DNA from: Panonychus citri
Lineage: Eukaryota; Arthropoda; Arachnida; Trombidiformes; Tetranychidae
Direction of reading: 5' to 3'
DNA length: 64,000 nt
Assembly (NCBI RefSeq): GCF_014898815.1
Contig: NW_026515495.1
Span: 620,001 to 684,000 of the forward strand
Part shown: positions 54,451 to 64,000 of the stretch, piece after piece
How the letters are laid out: every line of letters starts with the position of its first letter
Position numbering within the stretch: position 1 is the first letter of the stretch
Translations under genes and position numbers: made by a program
Notes under the pieces: model-generated
The model's database searches: none
What the model saw: the letters and a program-made list of their open reading frames with translations, nothing else
Told to the model about the DNA's origin: nothing

Positions 54451-55011
54451 TTGACCAAACAAATTCGTGACCACCCTGATCCATCCAACGTCTACTCCAT
54501 TAATGCTGCCTACGTAAGAATCTACAGATTCAGTCCAGAAGGAGTTCGAAAACTCGTTCATCAGCCAGTATGGATCACAATAATTGACGAAATTGTGAAA
54601 CCGTTTATGAGACCTTCGTCCATTATAAATTCATTCCATGGATACTTATTATCATGGACTCAAAAGGAAGACTTGAAATTTGCTAAGCATCTTTCCTCAG
54701 TTAGAGATCAAGTTCTCTGTTATCTCGCCTGTGCCCGAAGAATTATTGGTGCTGGTCTTATAACCCTCTTCAAAGTCTTACCCCCGACGAAATTGACATT
54801 CTTCGACCAAAGATGCGAGATGTCACTATTTACTTCTCTCCCTACAGAACTTCACCTTCATTATCTCTCTAGCCTTCATTCTCTTTCAGGCTACACCATT
54901 AGAGCTCAACCTCATTCACCCGCCATCAAAGCTCTCACCGCCATGAGAATGTATATGTTTTCTGGCAAGACATTGAAGAAAAGTTCTGGAGACTGGACGT
55001 GGAATTCATAA
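54451..55011 (+). CDS. ORF3 degenerate REXO-like exonuclease part (element 2)
   Basis: 186 codons with the strand-helix order of DEDD RNA exonucleases: VYSINAAYVR, ITIIDEIVKPFM, CARRIIGAGLITLFKVL, a middle FDQRC, and HSPAIKALTAMRMYMF. The positions of the four acidic residues read as Asn/Ala/Leu/Phe or similar, so catalysis is not expected. Frames around it are broken (54384-54451 and after 55011). A Ser/Pro-rich tail continues at 55161-55658. Confidence 0.6.
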   Translation: MTKQIRDHPDPSNVYSINAAYVRIYRFSPEGVRKLVHQPVWITIIDEIVKPFMRPSSIINSFHGYLLSWTQKEDLKFAKHLSSVRDQVLCYLACARRIIGAGLITLFKVLPPTKLTFFDQRCEMSLFTSLPTELHLHYLSSLHSLSGYTIRAQPHSPAIKALTAMRMYMFSGKTLKKSSGDWTWNS

Positions 55012-55160
55012 TGAATCCATTCAACATTATGTGAGAAACGATAAAGTTTCATATCTCCACCGAAAACTAAGTGATCTAGTCAAAGCTCAGAAAGCCCGTT
55101 GGCCAATCGATTGGAGTTATTTCCAACATCACCGAGAATCCCTGAGTACTCAGAATTCAC

Positions 55161-55658
55161 TTGCGTCTCTCTCCATCACCTCTTCCATCATCATCATCAT
55201 CTTCATCATCAACTTCATCAATCGATGAACCAAAATCTCATTTCACCTTATTCAAAATCGTAGACCCTCCGAATCAACCAAGAAAAGAAAACAATCACCC
55301 CGTAGCCTATCAGCTCGGAAATGATAAGAAAATTTATTCATTGGTTTCAACCAAGGAAATGAAAAGCCCTTCACCCAAAATTCCCTCATCTTCATCGTCA
55401 CCAACATCTCCACCTAATTCAGCCCTGGACAAGAACTTTTATATTAGTTCTCTAATTTCTGATCCACCTTCAACCTTTGGTTCTCTCAACAGCTCACAAG
55501 ATCCAAGGAAAAATCCCACCAAGCCCGACTACTCCGACTTCTTCCATTACACACCCACCGGTTCATTACCTCCGTCCCCGAATCCATCACCACCAAATCA
55601 AAATAGGATTCCAAAGGAAACCCTGAAGAAGTATCTTCATCAAAGTGCTGGGGACTGA
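55161..55658 (+). CDS. ORF3 C-terminal tail (element 2)
   Basis: 165 codons, Ser/Pro-rich (PSPLPSSSSSSSSTSS, LPPSPNPSPPNQNR), ending 14 bases before a purine-rich tract. It parallels the disordered acidic/Ser-rich tail of element 1's ORF3. Confidence 0.4.
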   Translation: MRLSPSPLPSSSSSSSSTSSIDEPKSHFTLFKIVDPPNQPRKENNHPVAYQLGNDKKIYSLVSTKEMKSPSPKIPSSSSSPTSPPNSALDKNFYISSLISDPPSTFGSLNSSQDPRKNPTKPDYSDFFHYTPTGSLPPSPNPSPPNQNRIPKETLKKYLHQSAGD

Positions 55659-55672
55659 AGGGTAGAAAAACA
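55655..55672 (+). other. candidate polypurine tract of element 2
   Basis: The purine-rich GAAGGGTAGAAAAACA directly precedes TGAAATCC, the likely 3' LTR start at 55673. Confidence 0.5.
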
Positions 55673-56813
55673 TGAAATCCTCAGTCTTTCCTTTTCATCA
55701 CTATTATGATTTGGAAACAATTTAAAAACTTTTCTAATTTTAATTCTCACTCTCAACAATTAGTTAATTGTTGTGCTTTCTTAATTTCTTTTCATTTAAA
55801 AATTTCTATTGTTAAATTGGTGTTACTCCCATAACTATAGTTATAATTTCCTTAATTGTTAATCAACAAATCAAATTGATTAGAATCTAATTAATTGATC
55901 TAAATAATTAAGAGATTATAATATCCTTAATTAACCAATAATAATTAATCAAAATTTCAATCTATATCTCAAGATATAATTATAGATGAAGTTAATTAAA
56001 ATAATTAACTGAAATTTCTTAATTGTATTAACCTAAATCTCTTCATCTTAAGATGACCAAAAATTGGTTACAAAAGTAAGAGACCCGATTTTCTCTTTCT
56101 CTCTATCTTTCTTTTTACTTTCTTTTGTTTTTTAGGAAGATGTATTGTTAAGCCTACAAGCTTATCTTTAGTTCATCTTTATCTTAACCATTTCGGTTAA
56201 CCATATTTTTCATCATTGTCGAGACATAAGACAAAAAAGTTACTTTGTAACAATTGTTTAACCTCATCACTAATGTGATTAATTTGGTTAATTTGATTTA
56301 ATTGTGTTCCCCCAATTTAATTGTTACCCCTTCCTCATCATTAATTGATTCCCCTTTAAATTGTTACCCCCTTGTTCTTTATTCTAAAAAGAACTAAATT
56401 TTCCCTTTGTTCTTTAGTCGTTGTGATTTTCCCAACTATTCAAGTTGATCTTATTTTCTCTACAACGTACTCTTATTAAAAATTTTCAATTAAGTTCCAT
56501 CTAAATCTTTAACAGTTAATGTTTAATTGTTACCTTGAATTCTAAAGAATTATCGAGTTTAAATGCAAGTGCTTAACATTGAGATCAATAGATCAGTAAG
56601 TAAAGTGAAGTGACACAATCCTAAAAGAATCTTGTATTCGGTAAATTTTGTGGGACCGAAAATCTTCTGTTTCCCTTCCAAGCCTAAAGACTTAATCTGA
56701 GTTTCATCTCAATCCATCCGAGTTTCATCTCAATCAATCTGAGTTTCGTCTCAATCTTAATCCATCGATCTAAGTGATCATCTAAACCTCATCATCTCAA
56801 ATTTTCCCCCACA
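55673..56813 (+). repeat. 3' LTR of element 2
   Basis: Matches the 5' LTR with substitutions and indels. Strong homology starts at 55810 and runs to CCCCCACA at 56813. It is followed by ATGAAA. Confidence 0.8.
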
Positions 56814-58107
56814 ATGAAATAAACACCAAATAACGAGTATCATTGTTTTCATCAATTGTAAATAATTAAGATATTCATTCATAACACAAAAGGAAGTCAA
56901 TATGTTTAATAATTTTCATTCATTCTCACGTGTGAACCCAATTAAATTTTGTTCATAATCTCTCATAATCCTAATTATTAGTAATCTAATGTTGCTGTTA
57001 AATTAATGAATGAAGATGATGTAGATGTAAAATAATACGATGACCTGACCTTTCCGTACGTAACAATTAGTTGATTGTTGTTTTTAATGAGATTGACCAA
57101 ACTTGAATTTCCAAAAGTTTTTTACAAATAATATTCTGGTTACTAGAGATTGAGAAACTCAATGAAAATAAATTGTTGGCAAAAAGGCTTGAAAATCAAT
57201 GGAAATTGAATATTTCCCCTGATAGAAACTCTATCAAATGGTGATTAGACTAATTGTAATCTGAGTAATTCAGTGATTGTTTTTTGTTTGCCAATCAAAT
57301 TGTCGCGTATCACAATTATTAACCGTTTTTCTAATCATATTGATTGAAAATTATTACCAATCCTTATATTACTTGTATCGATAATGATAAAACAATGATT
57401 AATAATTTACCTTTTTCATAATGATTGAATTTTAATTGTGATGCTGTAATAGTTTTTTTTCCTGATTATCATTAAATCATCTCGATTGATAATCATGATG
57501 ATTATTGTAATGTAAATATTGAAATGATCATTAATTTTTGTATAGTCATTTAATTGTGTTTTAAGGTTAAGGTCATTGAATTGAAGTAATCATCAGATTA
57601 AATTGTAATTGTGATTTTGATATTTTTATCATTATATTAATGAAGATGGTAGTTAGTTAATTAAACAAAGGAAAACTGTACAATTTCAAATGGAACTATT
57701 TTTTTTGTTCATTTATATATTTAAATTATCTGAGAAAAGCCTGAGCAATTAGCTAATTGTGAGAGTTTAAACTGAGTGATAAACGGTAACAATTAATTGT
57801 CACTCTTAATTTACTATTAACCATGAATGAAACATACAGAAGAGTTTACTTGTTATGATGAGAAAATTTCTTATTTTCCATTTCGGTTAAAAGTTCTGAT
57901 CAAGATTCTAGATGATTAAATTCAGTTGAATGATGATGAACCTGTTGACGATTCTTGTCAAAATGCTAACAGAATCTGAGTTTACATGATAATAGAAAAA
58001 AAAGAAAATGATGAAAAGAGAATCACTTGATAAAGGAAACTGGTTCTTTTCCATTATCATTGAAAATTCTGTGATAATGATGCTCAATGAAACTGAATAG
58101 AACTGAA

Positions 58108-58110
<3 letters not shown>

Positions 58111-58146
<36 letters not shown>
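58111..58146. repeat. (CT)n microsatellite
   Basis: Uninterrupted CT dinucleotides, about 18 units. Confidence 0.95.
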
Positions 58147-58151
<5 letters not shown>

Positions 58152-60879
58152 CCTGAATTCACCATGATGGTCATTCATTGTTATGGACAATGAGCCAGAA
58201 TCATTTTATTAATAAATTATTTCCGGTTACCAGTTTTTTTACTTCATCGTTGTTATCATCATGATGAATTAACTAAACAGTTACAATAAATGAATAATAA
58301 AAAAGGTTATTAGACAAACTTTTTTTTTCTTTATGTTCTAATTGTTGATCATCACTGACAACGGAAGTGATGATGTTTGATTATACCATTTGTTGGGTGA
58401 AATGATTAATTCACGATTACAATTCAATTCTGATTCTAGTTTTGTCAGTTGGTAAATTAAATGGTTCGTTGGTAAATTGTCATCGTTGTAACGAAGCGAG
58501 AAAATAATTTTTTCTTTTCGTTGATTGAACAATTTAAATATTATTACAATCGTTTAACTGTAATCATTTGTGCTTCATTTGGTTTATTATTATTATTATT
58601 ATTATTAAATTGATTCTATATTATAATTAAGTTTCCGTTTCAATTAAGTTTCGGTTTAATTGTGAAAGCAAAAACATTTTGATTGTAAACTTTGTCTACA
58701 AAATTTGTTTTTTTGTTGCATTAAATTGTTTACTATTATCTAATAGTTGCTGTTGTTTTTTTAACCATGTTGATTGTTAATTGTTACTACTGTTGATCAA
58801 TTAATGGTTTACAATTATATAATCACTATTTACTACTCTTTTTAATTGTTTACTTTAATTAACTTGATCAACTTTTACTTACGATCAGGTAAATACAAGC
58901 AGCAGAAACAATCAAAACCTAAATTGTTGTTGATTGTTACTTTTCTGGAAAATTGTTTAATTGTAAATTAAGTCATCTCAATTTAACCAAAAACCCGTTA
59001 ATTAGTTCATTTGTCAAACAATTAGGATTACCAATTAAACTGCCAGTCATCAGTTACCATTTTAATTGTAATTTAATTAGATTACAGGATAAAATTTAGA
59101 ATCACAATAATTTAATTGTAATATAACAATCAATTGACAACTTTTAACTTGAACTTTTGTATTACTATTACTATCAAATTATATGATAGTTGATTGTCAT
59201 TGTGATTAATCAATTAATTGTATCTATTGATTTGATAAACTTTTATTACTTGACATTGGTAGTTGATAGTTAATCAATTTTACACTTTTCTAATCAAATT
59301 AATTTACCTGTAAACCTTTTGTCTGATTATCCGAAAAGTTAATTGTTGATCATGTTTTTTTGTTACTTTTCTCGCTAATTACAATTTAAATAACGGCTTT
59401 GCTAATTGTACACAGTTGATTGTTGAACCTTTTTTGTATACACATACATAATATATTTATGTTCCAGCGTTAATCCAGTTGTTTGATTTACGATTTAATT
59501 TGATTTTAATAAAGGTACAATCGACTACAGATTAAATTATATACAGAAAACAATAACTTCCTTGTTGGTTTTGTTTAGCAATTTAACTTGATTGACAAAA
59601 TGGATTCATCATCATCATTTTTTTTTTCGTGGCAATTTGAGTAAACTTTTTGTTTCCATTCACTTATTGTTGTTAATAGTTTCCTTAATTGTTCACAATC
59701 AAGAGAAATCATTTTCGAGCTCATTAAATTATCAGAATTGGGATGAAATGACAATAATAATGATACATGATAGTTAGACAAAAAAAAAGTGAAGAGGAAC
59801 AAGAAAATATCCTAAATAAGGTTGAATGTTACAAGCTTTTTGTATCACAATCAAAACTAATTGTAATTAGTTGAATGTTACATCATAATAGATAATTAAC
59901 AACTTCATCAATTAGATTTGTTAACTTTTACTTTGAGTGTTTGAGTTTTTAATTTTTCCACTGATAAAGTTTAATTGTTTCAAGTGAATCCAAATCCAAA
60001 TCATGATCTTGATTATCATGTTTCCAACAATTTACTACAATCTAATCACGCACTTGATTATGATTATACTGTAAATTGTTGTTGCTGTTGTTGGTACTTG
60101 TTTGATTATCTTAAATTGTGCTAATAATTATTTTACTGACCTTTGAATGATAATTACTCAATCTATTATTGATTAACTATCATTAAAATTACCATTGATT
60201 ATTTCATTGATGATGAATTAAACTAACTATTCAATTAAATCATCGCTCTACCCAACACAATAATTTAAACCTTTTTCTTAATCATGATCATCAAATGAAT
60301 GGTGATGTTAAATCAATTTGTCCGGTCCATTGAGTTTAATTATAATTATAATAATGATTAAATTGAGTGATGATTATAATCAGGTAATTGTTATCCAATT
60401 ATTACAATCAATACAATCGGTGTGTGTATGTGTATATTACCTTGATTCAATTGAATTTAATCAACAAAAAAAACTTAAAGACTTTGATGATGATGATGAT
60501 GATGATTACGTTTATTATTTTAATGATTAATTGAAAACCGATTGAGATTTGCTCTAATTATCTGATCAGCCATAATTAATTAGAGGGCCAATAATGGACA
60601 TACTTATAGCAATTTAATGACAATCAATAAAATTGATTCTTTTGCCTTCATCATGAAAGTAAACAAAATATTACAAATCTTATTGAAGAAAAAAAAAGTT
60701 TGTTCAAATGATAAAATCAATCAATTGAAAACTATTAATAAATATATCAGGTAATTGAAATAACATTTTAATAGTTTTCTGTTTCCGGTGTATGTATAAT
60801 TTTAATTTAATTGGGCTGAAATATTATCATGAAACAAGGATGATAATTAAAGGACAGAGAGATTCAAGTTTACAGGTAA

Positions 60880-60906
60880 ACCTGGTTTTCTTATACAAAA
60901 CCAGGT
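60880..60906. repeat. perfect hairpin
   Basis: ACCTGGTTTT (60880-60889) pairs perfectly with AAAACCAGGT (60897-60906) around a 7-base loop. It is GC-richer than its surroundings. It has no obvious role and is short for a microRNA precursor. Confidence 0.6.
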
Positions 60907-63900
60907 AAATGGTTTCAGTTAATTGCTTCTCAAAGTGGACAACTTTTTACAAGGAGAAAAAAAAAGTTGAGCCCAAATTGGCTTTGAAATGTATTATACA
61001 AAAAAAGACATAAAGTTTACCTGGGCTTTTGGACAAGGGAAACACTTAAATGCCCTTAGGGCAACCGAATCTCTTGTCATCTTTCAACTTTTGCAGAAAC
61101 TTTTGTGTTTCTTCATCATCATCTTCTTTCTTATCATCATCAACATTTACCTTTTCGCCCAAACCCTGGACAGATAACCTTATATTTAACAGAAAACCAA
61201 TGACCTGGGCCACTTTTACCTTCACCTTGAAGGTCAAATATTCACCTTAAGTTATCCTCATCTATCATCTCTTTCTTTCTTTCTTTCTTTCTGATTTTTT
61301 ATTCCAATTGAAAGTTTTGACAATTTATTGAGGAAAATACAATAATCGTAATGATTAGTTAATTGTTTCTTTATGATTATTTTTTTTTGTTCACTCGTTT
61401 CAAATTTCGTCAATTGTTCAAACACTTTGACTCACCTAAAGCTCATCAATTTTACTGTTGAGTATTTCCCCTGTTTCCCTGAACAGAAACAAAACTTTTA
61501 AAGTGCTAATGGTGATTATAATTCATCAGAATGATTAACTAACATTGTATTAAATTATTGTTGTCGTTGAGTAAAGTTTGTCATTTACAATGGAACATGT
61601 TTCTCATAACAATAAAACCATGAAGGTTAGTTAATTGTTGATTAACATTAATTGCTTTGAAATGAGTTTCCTGTAGAAACCTTAAATTGTCAAGTTCAAC
61701 CATCATCACTAATCATCACAATTTATCATTTACTTAGATGTCACAAATTGTTTGACCTTAATTGAATATCAATCTATTAATTCATTCATTCATTTAATCT
61801 AATTGTTCATTAGCCATTTGGCCTAATCAAGTTTGTTAACAATTTGGCAATCAATTAATTGACAAACTCTTGCGACTTGGCAACTAATTTAAATCCAATC
61901 AATTAGTTTATATAGTATTTAAGTTTTAATTGTAATCAAGGCTAATTGTCAACTGATATTATATTAAATGGTATTGATTGTTGTTGTTGTTGTTGCTAAT
62001 TTTCAAATCACAATATTTTAATCAATCATTGATTTCATTGATTATAATTATGATTAACCTCTTGGTTTTATCATATTACAAATCAATCAATGATTTAAAT
62101 TGATTGTTGAAAGGAAAATTTAATAATTTGATAAACAATTAAGGTGTGCTTTATGTTTATGATTAGCAGTATGATTTAGATTGGGAAAATAATAATTAGC
62201 ACAACAATCAAGGTTTAACAAACTTTACCAATGATATTTAATATCAACCAAATCAGATCATTAATTGTAATCAAAATTCAAGGGATTTGTTATGGTAACA
62301 AGTTAAACAGCTAAAATCATATTGATTAAATTAAATTAAACCTAATTGTAAATAAGTTCAGTTAATTGTTTACTATTTATCGTAACAATCAAATGTTGAT
62401 CAAGTATCAAAAACCATACAGGTTATCATTGTAATCCACAATATGTATTAAGGTTAATTTAAATTAATCACAGTTAACGGGGAAAAAAAATCACAATACA
62501 ATTTAAAAACCTATCGAATGACAATCAAAATTAAACTAAATCAAGGATAATCGCAAGTTTAATTGTTGGATGATAATAGATGGGAATTAATCAACAGAAA
62601 CAACATTGATTGTGTTGATTTAACGATTATCCTTGAAAGTAAACAAAACAATTACAATAATAGATGAAAATATCAATGAGTACGAAAATTTAATTTTCCA
62701 ATTGATTGTATTTAAATTGTGCTTTAAATTGTTCACCGTTAATTCAGTTATGAAGTAAATAAATAGTTTGTCACTAATTGTGATTTACTAAATCAAATAA
62801 GTTAATCACTTTTCACACCCAAACGTCAATGAAATCCAATAATAATTACTAACCTTCGTTGGGACGATATGATTGTTTTTTATTATTTCTCGTTTAAATT
62901 GTAACCTTGGTAATGATTAGTTTTGGTTAAATTGAGTTGATCATTAATAACAATTTAAATGGTTCCAATTGATTGTTGATCATTTACTGATCATGATATT
63001 TATTACTTGTCATTAGATTATGTTGATTATTGTTCATTAAACATCAGTATCATTTGTCTCAACAATCAAACTTTGATGTACAATAAGATTAATAATATTA
63101 ATTGAGTTGATTAAATTGTTGTTTTTCTAATAACAACAACAATTAATCTAATTATCGGATCTGTTAATCGTGGGAATGTATTAACATTGAGGAATTAATT
63201 TTTCTTAATCAGCTATAGTGATTTAATTTACTTTCTATCGTGTGTATGTGTGAGTGTTAATTAAGAGGCAAGGAATTAAAGAGAAGAGAAAAAAAAAATT
63301 AAATTCTAAATGAAAAAAAAAAGATTTCGATTCTATTTGATTAAAGGAAGATAATTAACTGATTGTTATCAGTTAATTTTAACGATAATAATCATCACCA
63401 TAAGTAACAATTTAAGCTCTTGATTAGCTTGAGTTTTTGTTTTCACTCATTAACAATCTTAATTAAGAAAACAAAATGATTGATCAAAATCGGTGGATTC
63501 AAGAAAAGCCAATTAAACAGTTAATTGTTACTTTAAATTGTCTACTGATTGTAATTACAATTTGCATTTTTTACTCTTTCATTTGCTGCTGTTTCTTTGT
63601 TTTCATAATCAAGTTAATTGTTTCATTTGATTTGATTGGGTAATCAATTTTATTGATCACTGATTGTCGGGTTAAATTGCTGTTAATTAACAAGGTGTGG
63701 TAAACCCAAGTAACAATTAATAAAATCAAATATATATTAAATCAACCTTAATATTAATGATTATTGTTATGATGAAACTTTAATTGTTATTGTCAAGTTG
63801 ATTGTGCCATTGATTTGACAAAGTACGGAAGATGATTTAAAATAGACACTATGATGAATTTGATTGCTTATTTTAGCTAATCAAGGTAACAATTAACGTT

Positions 63901-64000
63901 AATTTCATGTTGAGAATCAGTGTGAACCTTGATTGTTTAGAATAATATATAAATTGTAAACAATGTGAAACAATTTCATTGATTGTTATCAAAATGGAAA

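Larger units (their letters stand above)
44847..56813 (+). mobile_element. LTR retrotransposon, element 2 (Ty3/gypsy type, decayed)
   Basis: Clear LTR homology covers 44911-45899 and 55810-56813. The likely full starts are TGAA at 44847 and at 55673, the latter just after a purine-rich tract. Candidate 6-bp target duplications ATGAAA lie at 44841-44846 and 56814-56819, although the left one is within low-complexity sequence. The internal order is PBS, gag, zinc knuckle, protease, RT/RNase H, integrase and ORF3, the same plan as element 1. Gag, integrase and ORF3 are each broken by frame changes. The PBS is identical to element 1's, and ORF3 is homologous, so the two are relatives that have diverged widely. 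Compared with element 1 it uses more CTC/TCC codons and lacks the CTNAG palindromes. Confidence 0.88.
56820..64000. other. gene-poor AT-rich DNA dense in TAATTG/CAATTA words
   Basis: No gene is supported with confidence. The sequence is dominated by TTAATTGT, CAATTAA and TTGATTGTT words, with a CT microsatellite (58111-58146), an ATT run (58587-58608), a GAT run (60486-60503) and a CTTT run (61269-61291). A 63-codon minus-strand frame (61237-61046) with an acidic Asp/Glu/Lys run is the only frame of some complexity; see findings. It may be intergenic or a long intron. Confidence 0.5.

Noticed and set aside
60880..60906. microRNA precursor
   Set aside because: The 10-bp stem is too short for a typical animal pre-miRNA, and no extended pairing is seen on either side.

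Overview
The window is AT-rich animal DNA. It has spliced genes with 50-73 bp introns, tRNA genes without an encoded CCA, abundant microsatellites, a testis-specific-type serine kinase and an IA-2/PTPRN-like phosphatase exon. This fits an arthropod, perhaps a mite or another chelicerate, but the sequence alone does not settle the species. Host genes are sparse and most recognisable coding sequence is mobile-element derived.

Layout: (1) 1-6333 is mostly non-coding. It holds one arm of a ~0.55 kb inverted repeat whose partner lies 31 kb away at 34.2-34.8 kb, and a pair of divergent tRNA-His(GUG) genes in a small palindromic duplication. (2) 6334-29106 is read here as one large DNA transposon bounded by CCCAGTCAACAG termini with subterminal TTGAGTCAA repeats. 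It carries a broken transposase gene (TNP2-like), a divergently transcribed intact three-exon gene of 821 codons, a decayed paralogue of that gene, and a small acidic ORF. (3) Nested in its left part, at 6827-20196 with target-site duplication ATAC, is a nearly intact 13.4 kb Ty3/gypsy-type LTR retrotransposon (element 1). (4) 29.1-44.8 kb is mostly non-coding, with decayed coding remnants, an orphan last exon of a PTPRN-like phosphatase and an intact two-exon TSSK kinase on the minus strand. (5) 44.85-56.8 kb is a second, more decayed LTR retrotransposon of a related family (element 2). (6) 56.8-64 kb is AT-rich, gene-poor DNA full of TAATTG/CAATTA words.

Two things stand out. Both LTR elements carry, downstream of integrase, a third ORF that no standard gag-pol-env scheme explains: a RING/TRAF-like Cys-rich finger followed by a domain resembling the DEDD RNA exonucleases (REXO/ISG20 type) in which the catalytic acidic residues appear to be replaced. 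Second, element 1 is studded with at least 43 perfect micro-palindromes (13-21 bp) that all share the centre CTNAG (N = A or T) but have unrelated, internally complementary arms. They lie in both LTRs, in gag-pol and most densely in the 13.4-16.3 kb segment, and they do not break the reading frames. Element 2 does not show them.
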